Below are positions 37,313 to 46,310 of a DNA stretch of 64,000 bases, piece after piece. Under the pieces are notes generated by a model, which worked only from the letters and a program-made list of their open reading frames with translations, did no database searches and was not told the origin of the DNA. Every line of letters begins with the position of its first letter. The first letter of the stretch is position 1. Source of the stretch: Parasedimentitalea psychrophila (GTDB lineage: Bacteria > Pseudomonadota > Alphaproteobacteria > Rhodobacterales > Rhodobacteraceae); the NCBI RefSeq assembly GCF_030285785.1, contig NZ_CP127247.1, forward strand, positions 4,363,501 through 4,427,500, given 5' to 3'. The translations under genes were made by a program, and so were the position numbers.

Positions 37313-38166
37313 GGTTTTCATTTGTTGAAAAGCACCGCAATAGCATTCCCACAGAGCGACTTTGCCGGATTGTGGATGTCACCCCACGTGGCTACCGAGC
37401 CTGGCGCAAACGCCCTGCCTGCCAGCGTCAACGTGGGGATATGGTTCTGTTGGCCCACATCCGGGAGCAGCACCGCCTGAGTTTGCAGAGCTACGGCCGA
37501 CCGAGAATGGTCGAAGAACTGAAAGAGCTTGGTCTGGATATTGGTCACCGCCGTGTCGGCCGATTGATGCGCCAGAACGGCATATCTGTTGTCAGAACCC
37601 GTAAGTACAAGGCCACAACGGACAGCAATCACAAGTTCAACATCACGCCAAACCTGCTGAACCGGAACTTCTCAGCAGATCGACCCAATCAAAAATGGGT
37701 TGTTGATATCAGCTACATCTGGACCCGCGAGGGCTGGCTCTATCTGGCCGTGGTTCTGGACCTGTACTCCAGGCGCGTGGTCGGTTGGGCTGTCAGCAAC
37801 CGGATGAAGCGCGATCTGGCCATACGGGCGCTGAACATGGCCATAACCCTGCGCAGGCCGCCCAAAGGATGCATCCATCATTCTGATAGGGGCAGCCAAT
37901 ATTGCTCGCAGGATTACCAGAAAATCCTGCGCCGGTATGGCTTCAAGGTATCCATGAGCGGCAAGGGTAATTGCTATGATAACGCCGCAATGGAAACCTT
38001 CTTCAAAACCATCAAAGCGGAATTGATCTGGCGGCACTCTTGGCAAACCCGCAGGGCTGCTGAGATCGCCATCTTCGAGTACATTAATGGGTTCTATAAT
38101 CCCCGCCGGAGACACTCGGCATTAGGCTGGAAAAGTCCCTTGGCTTTTGAAAAGATCGCCGCCTAA
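37309..38166 (+). CDS. IS3-C transposase orfB
   Basis: 285 residues, DDE transposase with KWVVDISYIWTREGWLYLAV (first Asp), CIHHSDRGSQYCS (second Asp) and GNCYDNAAMETFFKTIKAE (Glu). The C-terminal YNPRRRHSALGWKSPLAFE is family-typical. Intact and probably active. Confidence 0.95.
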   Translation: MRFSFVEKHRNSIPTERLCRIVDVTPRGYRAWRKRPACQRQRGDMVLLAHIREQHRLSLQSYGRPRMVEELKELGLDIGHRRVGRLMRQNGISVVRTRKYKATTDSNHKFNITPNLLNRNFSADRPNQKWVVDISYIWTREGWLYLAVVLDLYSRRVVGWAVSNRMKRDLAIRALNMAITLRRPPKGCIHHSDRGSQYCSQDYQKILRRYGFKVSMSGKGNCYDNAAMETFFKTIKAELIWRHSWQTRRAAEIAIFEYINGFYNPRRRHSALGWKSPLAFEKIAA

Positions 38167-38204
38167 ATGAGCACAAGGGGCGGAACGAAAGCGGGACAGG
38201 TCCA

Positions 38205-38249
38205 CTTATCAAATAACGCTATTTGGACCCATAGGCGCTGACGTCAGAC
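38205..38249. repeat. right-end fragment of an IS3-D copy
   Basis: A 45-bp stretch beginning CTTATCAAATAACGC and ending GACGTCAGAC is identical to the right terminus of IS3-D at about 46760-46804, in the same orientation. It is all that remains of a second IS3-D copy, cut by IS3-C. Confidence 0.9.
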
Positions 38250-38374
38250 AGGTTGGCGTTGGTGGGGCCAGTATAGCAGCGTTTGAAGAATTCGCCGGCG
38301 GACTTGCGGTTGCACTTCCGGACGATGCGCAGGCCATATTTGACTGGGTGCAAGACGCCATATCCGAACGCTAG
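38250..38374 (+). pseudogene. 3' fragment of an unidentified gene
   Basis: After the IS3-D end an open frame reads VGVGGASIAAFEEFAGGLAV through IFDWVQDAISER to a TAG at 38372-38374 and is followed by a strong terminator, so it looks like the tail of a real gene whose front was lost to IS activity. Not identified. Confidence 0.55.
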
Positions 38375-38386
38375 ACCCAAATGATA

Positions 38387-38416
38387 AGGCGCTTTGAAAT
38401 CTCTTTCAAAGCGCCT
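38387..38416. terminator. strong terminator between gene fragment and alkB
   Basis: AGGCGCTTTGAAA-TCTC-TTTCAAAGCGCCT is a perfect 13-bp stem with a 4-nt loop. It serves the convergent alkB operon (stop at 38436) and the plus-strand fragment. Confidence 0.85.
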
Positions 38417-38435
38417 GACCTAGATCTGTTGCCGG

Positions 38436-39587
38436 TTACCCTGCGCCCTTTGGCTTAGGCAGGGTTCCCATTTTGTAAGGTTCCCAATCTGTGATTTCGG
38501 GGTAGAATTGCTTGCGCCAGGCCCGGACACGTGGGTTAAACACCCGGCGCCACAGCGGCGGGATCATCGCCAGTGCAGTCATCGGCGGATAGCCCGTCGG
38601 CAACAGCGGCACTTCGCTCTCATCATAGACCTGCAACAGCGGAAAGCGCCGCATCGGATGGGCGTGATGATCAGCGTGACGTTGCAGATTGATCAGCAGC
38701 AGCCCCGAGACCCGATGAGCGGAATCCCATGAGTGATGCGGCCGCACCGGCTCGTATTTGCCGTCGCCCAGATGTTTGCGAGTCAGCCCATAGTGCTCGA
38801 CATAGTTGGTCAATTCCAACTGCCAGATGGCAACAAAGGCCTGAAACACAAACAGGCCCACACCGATCCAGCCGCCAATGGCAAAGGCGATGGCAAGGAA
38901 GACAACCTGCAGTCCCAGATATTTCCAGATCGGATTGCCCGGATGCCACGGCGACCTATTGAGCCGGGCCTGCATCGCTTTTTCCGCCCGCCAGGCCGAA
39001 CCAAAACCCGTCCACAATGTGCGTGCAAAGGCGCGGTGGAATCCCTCGTTATAGCGCGCTGTCACCGTATCGCGCGAGGTGCCAACATGGGGGTGATGCA
39101 CCAACAGATGCTCGGTGCGAAAATGGCCATAGAGTACCAGGGCCATCAGCAGATCGCCCAAGCCCCGCTCGATCCGGTTGGGTTTGTGAAACAGCTCATG
39201 TGCGTAGACAATGCCGACGGTTCCGGTTGTGACACCGATGCCGAACATGATGCCAAGGGTTTCCAATGTCGAATACTGACCAACTCGGGTCAAATAATAG
39301 AGCGACCCAAACACCAGAGTGATTTGAATCGGGAACCAGATGCAGGTGAGCAAGCGAAACCAGAAAAGCTCGGCCTCAGGGGTGTCAGGATCGGGATTAC
39401 GCAGGTCTTTGCCCATGATAATGTCCAGCAATGGCATCAGCACCCAGCCGTAGAAAGGGATCAACAATATCGTCCACCCTCCCTGTAAAACTGCCAGAAC
39501 CACTAAGGGTACAAATGTCAGTGTCATCCAGTAGGGCCAAGGGTTTAGTCGATTTTTGTCGGTTGGGGATTCAGTCGCCCATGTCAT
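38436..39587 (-). CDS. alkB: alkane 1-monooxygenase (AlkB-type)
   Basis: 383 residues. Integral-membrane non-heme diiron hydroxylase converting n-alkanes to 1-alkanols. About six membrane segments and the histidine boxes HELFH (130-134), EHLLVHHPH (from 159) and LQRHADHH (301-308), plus the AlkB-typical NYVEHYG (261-267). The second box has LLVHH where many AlkB have NRGHH, worth noting. Rubredoxin is not encoded nearby. AAGGAGAA within the last codons of the P450 gene serves as its ribosome binding site, so the two are one operon. Confidence 0.93.
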   Translation of the reverse strand: MTWATESPTDKNRLNPWPYWMTLTFVPLVVLAVLQGGWTILLIPFYGWVLMPLLDIIMGKDLRNPDPDTPEAELFWFRLLTCIWFPIQITLVFGSLYYLTRVGQYSTLETLGIMFGIGVTTGTVGIVYAHELFHKPNRIERGLGDLLMALVLYGHFRTEHLLVHHPHVGTSRDTVTARYNEGFHRAFARTLWTGFGSAWRAEKAMQARLNRSPWHPGNPIWKYLGLQVVFLAIAFAIGGWIGVGLFVFQAFVAIWQLELTNYVEHYGLTRKHLGDGKYEPVRPHHSWDSAHRVSGLLLINLQRHADHHAHPMRRFPLLQVYDESEVPLLPTGYPPMTALAMIPPLWRRVFNPRVRAWRKQFYPEITDWEPYKMGTLPKPKGAG

Positions 39588-39589
39588 AT

Positions 39590-41017
39590 TCAGTTCTCCT
39601 TATTGCTATCATCAGAGCGCGGGGTGAGGCGCAGGCGAATACCATTGGCCGAGCGCACCGTCAGATGCGCGACGGGCATCGGGTCATCACCTTTGACAAC
39701 CTCAAATCGATAGGCCCGTACCAGCATCGACAACAGCAACACTCCTTCGGCCATGGCAAAGGCAGAGCCTGGACACACCCTGGCGCCAGCAGAAAATGGG
39801 ATGTAGGCCGAGCGCAGGCACTCCTTGCCGTTGGGCGTATCAAAGCGACCTGGATCAAACTCATCAGGTCTGTCCCACAGGCGCTCGTGGCGATGCAGGT
39901 GCCATGGGCTGATGATGACCTGTGAGCCAGGCTTGACCTTGCGGCCTCGGAACTGTTCCGGGCAGGTGGCCTCGCGGACATACATGGGCACCGGCGGATA
40001 AAGCCGCATCGCCTCGCGAAACACAGAGCGGGAATGGCGCAGTTTAGACAGGGCCGAGAAATAGATTTTCTCAGGGTCAATTTCCGCCAAAGCTTCCTCG
40101 GCCAATTTGTCTTGCCAAACGGGGTAACGGGCCAGCAGATACAGCGCCCAGGCCAATGCCGCCGCCGAGGTTTCATGACCGGCCAGAAAGAAAATGGCGA
40201 CCTGATCAATCATTTCCTCGGTTTCAAATACCGTGCCGGTTTCCGGGTCCGGCGTGGTCATGATCTTGGTGGCCAGATCATCCGGCGCGGTGCCGTCTGC
40301 GATGGCAGCAGCGCGTTGTTGCGTCAACTGCCCGATCAAACCACGAATTGTGCGGGCCGTTTCCTTGGTTTTGCGCGAATGAAACCGCGGAAACCATTTT
40401 GGCAACGGCAAAACAGCCGCGATATTGGCAATCGGATGCGCCGCCTGATGTTCACGAAAGGTCTCAAACGCCGCATTGGCAATTTCATGGTCGATTGGGA
40501 CCGAAAACAAGGTGCGGAAAATCACATCCATCGCCAGATGGCTGGTCTGGGCCTCGATCTCGACAGGAGAGCCATCCGCCATCGGTTTCAGGCGTTCGAC
40601 TGCCGCATTGCCACAGTCCCACATCGACGGGAACACGGTTCGCAATCGCCCGCCCTCAAACGCCGGGTCAATGATGCGACGTTGACGGGCCCATGTTTCA
40701 CCGTTCGAGATAAAGACGGACTCGCCCAAAAGCGGTTTCAATCCGACCCGGATCCGCTCAGACTTGGGAAAGTCTTTTGGGCGTTTTTTCAAAACCAGAT
40801 CAACAAGATCGGGATCATTGCACAGGTATGACCTGAAAAATGGAGTGCGCATCTCGGCCATCCAAGCGCGGTACAAATGTGCGGGCTGGGCCGACAGAAT
40901 GTCCTTTTTGAACAGCCGGAAATAAGTCCATAGCGAAACTCTACCCTGCCGGGCAACAGGTTTAGGCGGCACATCCATTGGCGGCACAGGTTTCTCGTCT
41001 AGCAATTCGGGCCCCAC
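39590..41017 (-). CDS. cytochrome P450, long-chain-substrate type
   Basis: 475 residues, longer than the P450 at 1643 and closer to the eukaryote-like/CYP102-heme-domain type. I-helix FFLAGHETSAAALAWALYLL, ExxR in FREAMRLYPPVPMYVREA, heme loop PFSAGARVCPGSAFAMAEG. The start is a GTG at 41017 with a weak ribosome binding site; ATG 14 codons downstream is an alternative. It is upstream of alkB with 2 nt between them. Together they suggest terminal or subterminal oxidation of alkanes or fatty acids. Confidence 0.92.
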   Translation of the reverse strand: MGPELLDEKPVPPMDVPPKPVARQGRVSLWTYFRLFKKDILSAQPAHLYRAWMAEMRTPFFRSYLCNDPDLVDLVLKKRPKDFPKSERIRVGLKPLLGESVFISNGETWARQRRIIDPAFEGGRLRTVFPSMWDCGNAAVERLKPMADGSPVEIEAQTSHLAMDVIFRTLFSVPIDHEIANAAFETFREHQAAHPIANIAAVLPLPKWFPRFHSRKTKETARTIRGLIGQLTQQRAAAIADGTAPDDLATKIMTTPDPETGTVFETEEMIDQVAIFFLAGHETSAAALAWALYLLARYPVWQDKLAEEALAEIDPEKIYFSALSKLRHSRSVFREAMRLYPPVPMYVREATCPEQFRGRKVKPGSQVIISPWHLHRHERLWDRPDEFDPGRFDTPNGKECLRSAYIPFSAGARVCPGSAFAMAEGVLLLSMLVRAYRFEVVKGDDPMPVAHLTVRSANGIRLRLTPRSDDSNKEN

Positions 41018-41074
41018 AACAGTGATAATTGGTCAGAGTTGCACGATTTCTCCTTTGTCATCTTTGGTTTGTAA

Positions 41075-41088
41075 TTGACGATCATCAA
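41075..41088. promoter_or_regulatory. FNR-like operator between P450 and Crp/Fnr gene
   Basis: TTGACGATCATCAA fits the FNR/Anr consensus TTGAT-N4-ATCAA with one mismatch. It lies 58 nt before the P450 start and 126 nt before the regulator start, a natural place for control of the divergent genes by the regulator encoded next door. Confidence 0.65.
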
Positions 41089-41213
41089 TTTTTGCTACGA
41101 TAGATCCTTTACTGCGGATTCAAGGCCAAAACAGCAGGCGTTATTGTCCAATATCAAACACGTCGCAGGAAAAAGCGTCTATTCAGGCTCATGTTACCTC
41201 AACGAGGAACGAG

Positions 41214-41924
41214 ATGTCGGACCCATCAAACCCAATACACCCTTGCGGGGCCTGCGATTTTTATAACGACAGCGTCTGGCAACCCGTTGCCTCCTGCTCA
41301 GTTTCCGTCCTGTCCCGTGGCTATTCGCGCAAGGATCTAAGCAAAGGGCAATCCCTCTACTATCAGGAGGATGAAAACCGGGGGGTGTTCTGTTTGTCCA
41401 AAGGTTTGGTCGCGCTTCGCACATATCACCAAAATGGTTCGTCAACCTTGCTCCGGCTGGCCTATCCCGGCGACATCATCGGCTTTCGGTCTTTTCTCGA
41501 AAACCGCCCACACCGAACTGAAGCGCGTGCACTCTTGGCCTCTCGCGTGTGCACCGTTGCGAGGCGTGATGCACAGCAGGTGGTGCAAGGAAATCCGTCA
41601 ATCCTGGCACGGCTGGCCTCGCGCTGCATTTCGGAAATCGATCGCAACCACGACCGGATCATCGCCGCCGCGACAACATCCAGCAAACAAAGGCTGATCG
41701 ACATTTTGTTGCGGTTGATGAAGGCGCATGGTGAACAATCCGTAGAGTGCCTGCACATGCAATTGCCACTGTCACGCTCTGACTTGGCCGACCTGATTGG
41801 GGTGCAAACTGAAACCGTGTCACGCCTGTTCAAACGCATTCAGGCCGACGGAGTTTTTCACGTCTCTGGGCGTGAAATTCAGATGCTTGTTGACCCTTCT
41901 CCCCGGCGATCTGGCAGTGGGTGA
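41214..41924 (+). CDS. Crp/Fnr-family transcriptional regulator
   Basis: 236 residues. N-terminal extension with cysteines (PCGACDFYN, later VASCS), a cyclic-nucleotide-binding-like beta-roll (LSKGQSLYYQEDENRGVFCL to YPGDIIGF), a dimerisation helix and a C-terminal winged helix with LSRSDLADLIGVQTETVSRLFKRIQ, the recognition pattern (E-T-V-S-R) of FNR-type proteins that bind TTGA half sites. The N-terminal cysteines could hold an Fe-S cluster as in FNR (inference). GAGGAACGAG precedes the ATG. Divergent from the P450-alkB operon, its likely target. Confidence 0.9.
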   Translation: MSDPSNPIHPCGACDFYNDSVWQPVASCSVSVLSRGYSRKDLSKGQSLYYQEDENRGVFCLSKGLVALRTYHQNGSSTLLRLAYPGDIIGFRSFLENRPHRTEARALLASRVCTVARRDAQQVVQGNPSILARLASRCISEIDRNHDRIIAAATTSSKQRLIDILLRLMKAHGEQSVECLHMQLPLSRSDLADLIGVQTETVSRLFKRIQADGVFHVSGREIQMLVDPSPRRSGSG

Positions 41925-42178
41925 CCCTTGTTTTCTGCCGTGTCCAACGATTTGCGGTTTAGTAGGATGGATATAGCCTCCAACCACTCTGACGAATGCA
42001 GCCTTTAGCGATCGCCGAACGCGGCAATCTGGAGCCCCAACGCAACCGGGCCGCGCACAAGCGTATGCTGGACGCACAGATGCTTGGGTTGCTGGTGTCG
42101 CGTGCGGCGGCGGAAGGCGTCGAGGCAGAGGGGTTCGAGGTGTTCAAGGTGTTCACAACAACCTACGCCGGATTGATC
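41925..42178. other. short region between regulator gene and IS66 end
   Basis: No convincing gene. An open plus-strand frame from 41996 (Ala/Glu-rich, reading AAAEGVEAEGFEVFKVF) runs into the IS66 terminus, so it may be a truncated relic, but I do not recognise it. Confidence 0.35.
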
Positions 42179-42193
42179 GTAAGCGTCCGTTGC

Positions 42194-43640
42194 CTACGTC
42201 TTTGGACTATAATTCCACGGCATCAACTCGTCTAGCCTGTTGATTTTGTGGTCAGCGATACGTTCCAGAACCCATGTGAGCCATGCCTGTGGATCGACCT
42301 TGTTCAGCTTGGCGGTTTCAATCAGGGTGAAGGCGATAGCCATAGAATTACCACCGCGTTGTGAACCAGAAAACATCCAGTTTTTACGTCCGATGGCGAT
42401 GGGCTTCATGGCGCGTTCAGCAGTATTATTATCCAGTTCCAGAAAACCATTGTCGAGGTAAGGCCGTGTTTTGGGCATGCGGTTCAAGGCGTATCGAATG
42501 GCTTTGGCCAGTGGCGATTTGCCTGATATTTTAGGCAACTGGGCGTGCAGCCAATCTTCCAGATCATCGAAGATAGGTTTTGCATTTTCTTGACGTAGAG
42601 CATCACGGGCCTCGGGGGATAGGCCCCGCGCCTGCTTTTCCACGCCATACAATCGTGCAATCCGCTTGATGGCTTCTTCGGCGATGGCAGAACCTTGCGC
42701 GGTAAACACATCCACAAATTTGCGCCTGATATGGGCCATGCAGGCCACTTCCGAGACTTTGCCTTCACCAAACACACCATTGAACCCAGCATAACCATCC
42801 GCATGCACCCAGCCTTGATAACCGGATAAACATTTGACTGGGTGCTCGCCTTTACGGTCGACTGTAAACTGATACCAGACGCAGGGCGGAGATTGGTCGG
42901 ACCATGGCCTCTCGTCTCTGACATAGGCCCAGATGCGGGCGGTTTTGGTCTTTTTGTTGCCTGGAGCGAGCATTTTAAGCGGCGCATCATCCGCAAACAG
43001 GGATGTGCCATCCTTGACCCGTTTTGCGATGGCATCAGCCAATGGTTCCAGCAGGGCTGTGGATTTCCCCACCCAATCCGCCATTGTCGAACGGTCCAGA
43101 TCGACACCTTCGCGGGCATAGATTTGTGACTGGCGGTAAAGCGGTAAGTGATCTGCATACTTGCTGACCAAAACGTGCGCCAACAAACCTGGCCCGGGTC
43201 TGCCACGTTCGATCGGACGCGAGGGCATAGCGGCCCGGAATGTATTCCAGTTCTTCTGTTATGTCTTCGCCCAGTTTTGAAACGTCACCACCACATTCAG
43301 GGCAATCCTCACCAACAGACAAAACCTGTTCAATACGTTCAAGGTGTTCTGGCAACGGCTTGCGTTTGGGCTTTGCCTTTGGCTCAACGGGGGCAGCGAG
43401 CGCGGTTTGTTCAACCTCGGTAGCCGCTTTTGCGATCTCTTCATTCTCGGCGAACAATTGCAGTTGATCCATGCCCTCGGATTTTGACCCAAAACGATGC
43501 CGGTTAGCTCCGTGCTACTGGTGCTGAAGTTGCTCAACCTTCAGGGTCAACGCCTTTACTTCGGCCGCCAAAAGCTCTCTCACCTGCCGTAGTTCGGCGG
43601 GGTCTTCAGGCAAGTTGTCAAGGGCGTTCAGCATGGCCAT
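42194..43640 (-). pseudogene. IS66 transposase tnpC, broken
   Basis: Begins MAMLNALDNLPEDPAELRQV at 43640, hits an in-frame TAG after KVEQLQHQ, continues HGANRHRFGSKSEG, MDQLQLFAEN and the zinc-finger-like CPECGGDVSKLG to EYIPGR. It then loses about 60-70 bp (the segment normally joining EYIPGR to LPSRPIERG is absent) with a frame change. From 43228 the DDE domain is readable ([33 protein letters not shown]) to the stop at 42194. Confidence 0.88.
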
Positions 43641-43706
43641 TCTATACAGAAACGCGCCCGAAATGGGAATCCATATTCGCCCGTATTACTTGATAATTGC
43701 ACTTGA

Positions 43707-44050
43707 TTATCCCGCCTGCAAAGGTCGCCATGTCCGCTTTGGAATGCGCCAGTCGATGCCTACCAGCAGCATCGCCAGTTGCGCCGAGGTCAGGCTGATC
43801 TTGCCGTCTTTTGCCACAGGCCAAACAAACCGGCCATGTTCAAGTCGCTTGGAAAACAGGCGCCTTGGCTGTCCCACCATATGATCTTGAGCAGATCGCC
43901 ACGCCGTCCCCGAAACACAAACAGATGACCGGAGAACGGATCCTCCGTCAGAACCTGTTCGGCCTTTGCTGCCAGCGTATTGAATCCACGCCGCATGTCC
44001 GTTACGCCAGCTGCAATCCAGACCCGCGTATTGCTCGGCACCGGGATCAT
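43707..44050 (-). pseudogene. IS66 accessory protein tnpB, frameshifted
   Basis: [20 protein letters not shown] to [11 protein letters not shown] follows TnpB; then a small deletion (about 4 nt) shifts the frame, and [20 protein letters not shown] to MLLVGIDWRIPKRTWRPLQ is read in another frame up to 43707. Confidence 0.85.
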
Positions 44051-44145
44051 GATGACAATCCCTTCAGCAAGCGCGCCAGCATATCAACAACAAAACTGCC
44101 CTCGGCCGATACGTGGCTCCTCCCGTCGGCAACCGTCATTGTGCT
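44047..44145 (-). pseudogene. IS66 tnpA, C-terminal fragment
   Basis: The minus strand reads [20 protein letters not shown] ending ARLLKGLSS with a stop overlapping the tnpB start (ATGA). Only this tail remains. Confidence 0.75.
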
Positions 44146-44314
44146 AGAAAGCGACGACCGACAGAAGATATCCGCGCCTTACCTGGCTCTACTCGACGAT
44201 GGCGTATGGTATTTGATCAATGTTGGTTTCGGAGGGCTAATGGGATCCGTCAAGGGCCTGTACTCGTCGTTCGACGAGATTGAGTTCGATTTCCCCACGC
44301 GGGAGCAGCAGTGA
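44146..44314 (+). pseudogene. 3' fragment of an unidentified gene next to IS66
   Basis: Reads LESDDRQKISAPYLALLDDG and VWYLINVGFGGLMGSVKGLY to SSFDEIEFDFPTREQQ and a stop at 44314. Protein-like composition and abrupt start at the IS66 edge suggest a host gene truncated by that insertion. Not identified. Confidence 0.5.
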
Positions 44315-44667
44315 AGCGGCCCGGTATCGCCTTCTACTTATCTCGGTTTCTACTTTTCAATTGTGACGGCACTTTCTGACCACACGACGCGCCCTAAAAC
44401 CTCTACAGGTTCTCGCTGGGACATTGGGATCAAAACTGAATCCGAATTGGCGGCGTAAAGCCCTTTCAAATAAGGCAAATATGGGGTTGGTATCTAGGTG
44501 AACGCGCGGAATTGGCGGCAAATCAAGGCTGCGAACTTGAACGAGCCGATTCAAGTTCGCTCCTCTCTTTCAAGAAAGGGCATACACCTTACTTTTCAAT
44601 AACATAGATGATTTGCGTGACAGAAAATTGGCGCTGGGACTTGAGAGTGATTTCCGGGGTTTTAGTG
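44315..44667. other. intergenic region, nothing recognised
   Basis: 350 bp, AT-rich in the second half; no gene, hairpin or repeat stands out. Confidence 0.4.
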
Positions 44668-45215
44668 TCAGAATATGCTTATGACAGCCCGGATGCGGCC
44701 AGCGATGCGTATGGTAAGTAATTCTTCATTTGAAACAACCTGAACTGGATAGGAGCGGTTGTCTGCCACAATCGCAATGGTGCGCGGTCGCCCTTCCTCA
44801 TCGAAATCAGACGGGATCAAACGCTTGATGAATGCTTCCCCGTTGCGGCTAAAGGCATATATGCCTTCATGCAGCGCATACATCTCTGGTGCATGAACTA
44901 ATGCCAGCGACCCATCGGGAATTGTAGGCACCATGCTGTCGCCTTCAACCCGAACCAAACCGCACAGGTCAGAGTTCAACTGTTGCTGCCCTAGCCATGA
45001 GTTGGAAAATGCAATGTTGTCATTATCTTCTCCCTCTATTGCGATCAGACCCTTACCCGTAGAAACGCCGATTTCAAACCGGTAGATCATCGTGAACTCC
45101 TGGTCATTAAACCTCAGATCGCCACGGCCAGATTGTTGGTAATCTGGTGGCGCAACCTGTTCGCCCCTTCGACCAGTAAAGCCCGCGCTTTCCGTGTCCA
45201 TATCGCCGTTCCCGG
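44668..45215 (-). pseudogene. S24-family phage-type repressor, N-terminus removed by IS3-D
   Basis: The C-terminal LexA/CI-like peptidase domain is complete: catalytic serine in VEGDSMVPTIPDG and catalytic lysine in EAFIKRLIPSDF. The DNA-binding N-terminus is missing: native sequence starts at the IS3-D end (45216), and the open frame reaches only to an ATG at 45243 inside the IS. The domain is clearly homologous to the intact repressor at 61645 (shared SWL, SDLCGLV/ADLCVLV, GDSM.PTI, EA.IKRL). Confidence 0.85.
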
Positions 45216-45289
45216 TGTCCGTCGTCAGGGTTTTTGGAACCAATGGCGGGTTAAACTACTAGAGAGTTCGGCTCATCTGGTTGGCTTCA

Positions 45290-46310
45290 TTATGCGGCGC
45301 GTTGTCTGTGATGCAAGCGCCGCGTTTCGAGCGTCTTACGTTTGATCCTTTCCCTTTGTTGTAGAATGGCTTTGTCGCGTCCGAAGTAGACGTCGGCGGG
45401 TGTGACGTTGTTCAGGCTCTCGTGGTAGCGGTGATGATTGTAGTGATCGACGAAGGCTTCGATCTGGGCTTCGAGATCACCGGGCAGGAAGTAGTGCTCT
45501 AACAAGATGCGGTTCTTCAAGGTTTGATGCCACCGCTCGATCTTACCTTGGGTTTGCGGGTGATACGGCGCGCCACGGCTGTGCTTCATGCCCTTGTCTT
45601 GCAGCCATTCCGCCAGTTCCCCTGAGACGTAGCTGGAACCGTTATCACTCAGCAGGCGTGGCTTGTGGACGACATGAACTTGGTCACATCCCGATGCTTC
45701 CAAAGCCAAGTCCAACGTATCAGTGACGTCTTGTGTTCTCATGTTCGTGCAAAGCTTCCATGAGATGATGTACCGGCTGTAATCGTCCAAGATCGTGCTG
45801 AGATAAAACCAACCCCAGCCGATGATCTTCAGATATGTGAAGTCCGTCTGCCACAACTGGTTGATGGCTGTGGTTTTGTCTTTGAACTCGCTCGCCGCCT
45901 TTATAACGATGAAGGCGGGGCTGGTGATCAGATCGTGCGCCTTCAAGATCCGATACGTCGAAGCCTCTGATACGAAATAGCTTTCTCGATCCGTGAACGT
46001 CACTGCCAGTTCACGTGGCGACAACTCGGTCTCGTTCAGCGCCAACTTCACGACCTTGCGCCGTATCGCGTCCGGAATACGGTTCCAGACGAGTTTGGGC
46101 TTCGGCGATTGATCCTGCAGTCCAGCTTCGCCGCGCTGCAAATACCTATCATACCAACGATAGAAAGTGGTGCGTGGGATGCCCAACTTGGCCAATGTCA
46201 GGCGGGCCGACAGATGCGATCCCTCAACCAGCCTGATGATCTCTAACTTCTCAGATGCCCCCTTTCGGCAGATTGCTACGCAATCGCCTGCCGGGTGACA
46301 GGTATCTCAT
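45290..46310 (-). pseudogene. IS3-D transposase orfB, interrupted near its start
   Basis: ATG 46308-46310 overlaps the orfA stop (ATGA). The first codons (MRYR) are cut by palindromic element copy 5; without it the frame reads ASEKLEIIRLVEGSHLSARL into AKLGIPRTTFYRWYDRYLQR and the DDE domain (WQTDFTYLKIIGWGWFYLST, PRLLSDNGSSYVSGELAEWL, HPQTQGKIERWHQTLKNR), ending HHRQRAA at 45290. About 300 codons from ATG 46195 remain open, so a shortened protein could still be made. Confidence 0.88.
46261..46300 (-). repeat. palindromic insertion element, copy 5 (40 bp)
   Basis: Minus strand: TGTCACCCGGCAG, stem GGCGATTGC, loop GTA, stem GCAATC-T-GCC with a one-nt bulge, then GAAAGG. Inserted after the fourth codon of IS3-D orfB; deleting exactly 40 nt gives ATG AGA TAC CGG GCA TCT and the reading MRYRASEKLE. 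The most divergent copy. Confidence 0.88.

Larger units (their letters stand above)
36974..38204 (+). mobile_element. complete IS3-family element C (about 1.23 kb)
   Basis: Inverted repeats TGGACCTGTC...GTTCCGCCCCTT at the left and AAGGGGCGGAAC...GACAGGTCCA at the right. Carries intact orfA and orfB. The flanks (HNH gene on the left, an IS3-D end on the right) show no matching target duplication, suggesting a later deletion or recombination at one side. Confidence 0.9.
42179..44145 (-). mobile_element. IS66-family element remnant
   Basis: The left terminus GTAAGCGTCCG (42179) fits IS66-type ends. Gene order on the minus strand is tnpA (only its last 30 or so codons), tnpB, tnpC, all damaged. 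The right terminus is missing, cut where an unrelated plus-strand gene fragment begins near 44146. Confidence 0.85.

Noticed and set aside
40944-40960. Sequence CCCTGCCGGGCAACAGG resembling part of the palindromic element
   Set aside because: It is ordinary in-frame coding sequence of the P450 and lacks the second hairpin and the GAGAGG end.
44357-44554. 65-codon minus-strand frame between the IS66 remnant and the S24 gene
   Set aside because: No ribosome binding site, homologous pattern or coupling to a neighbour.
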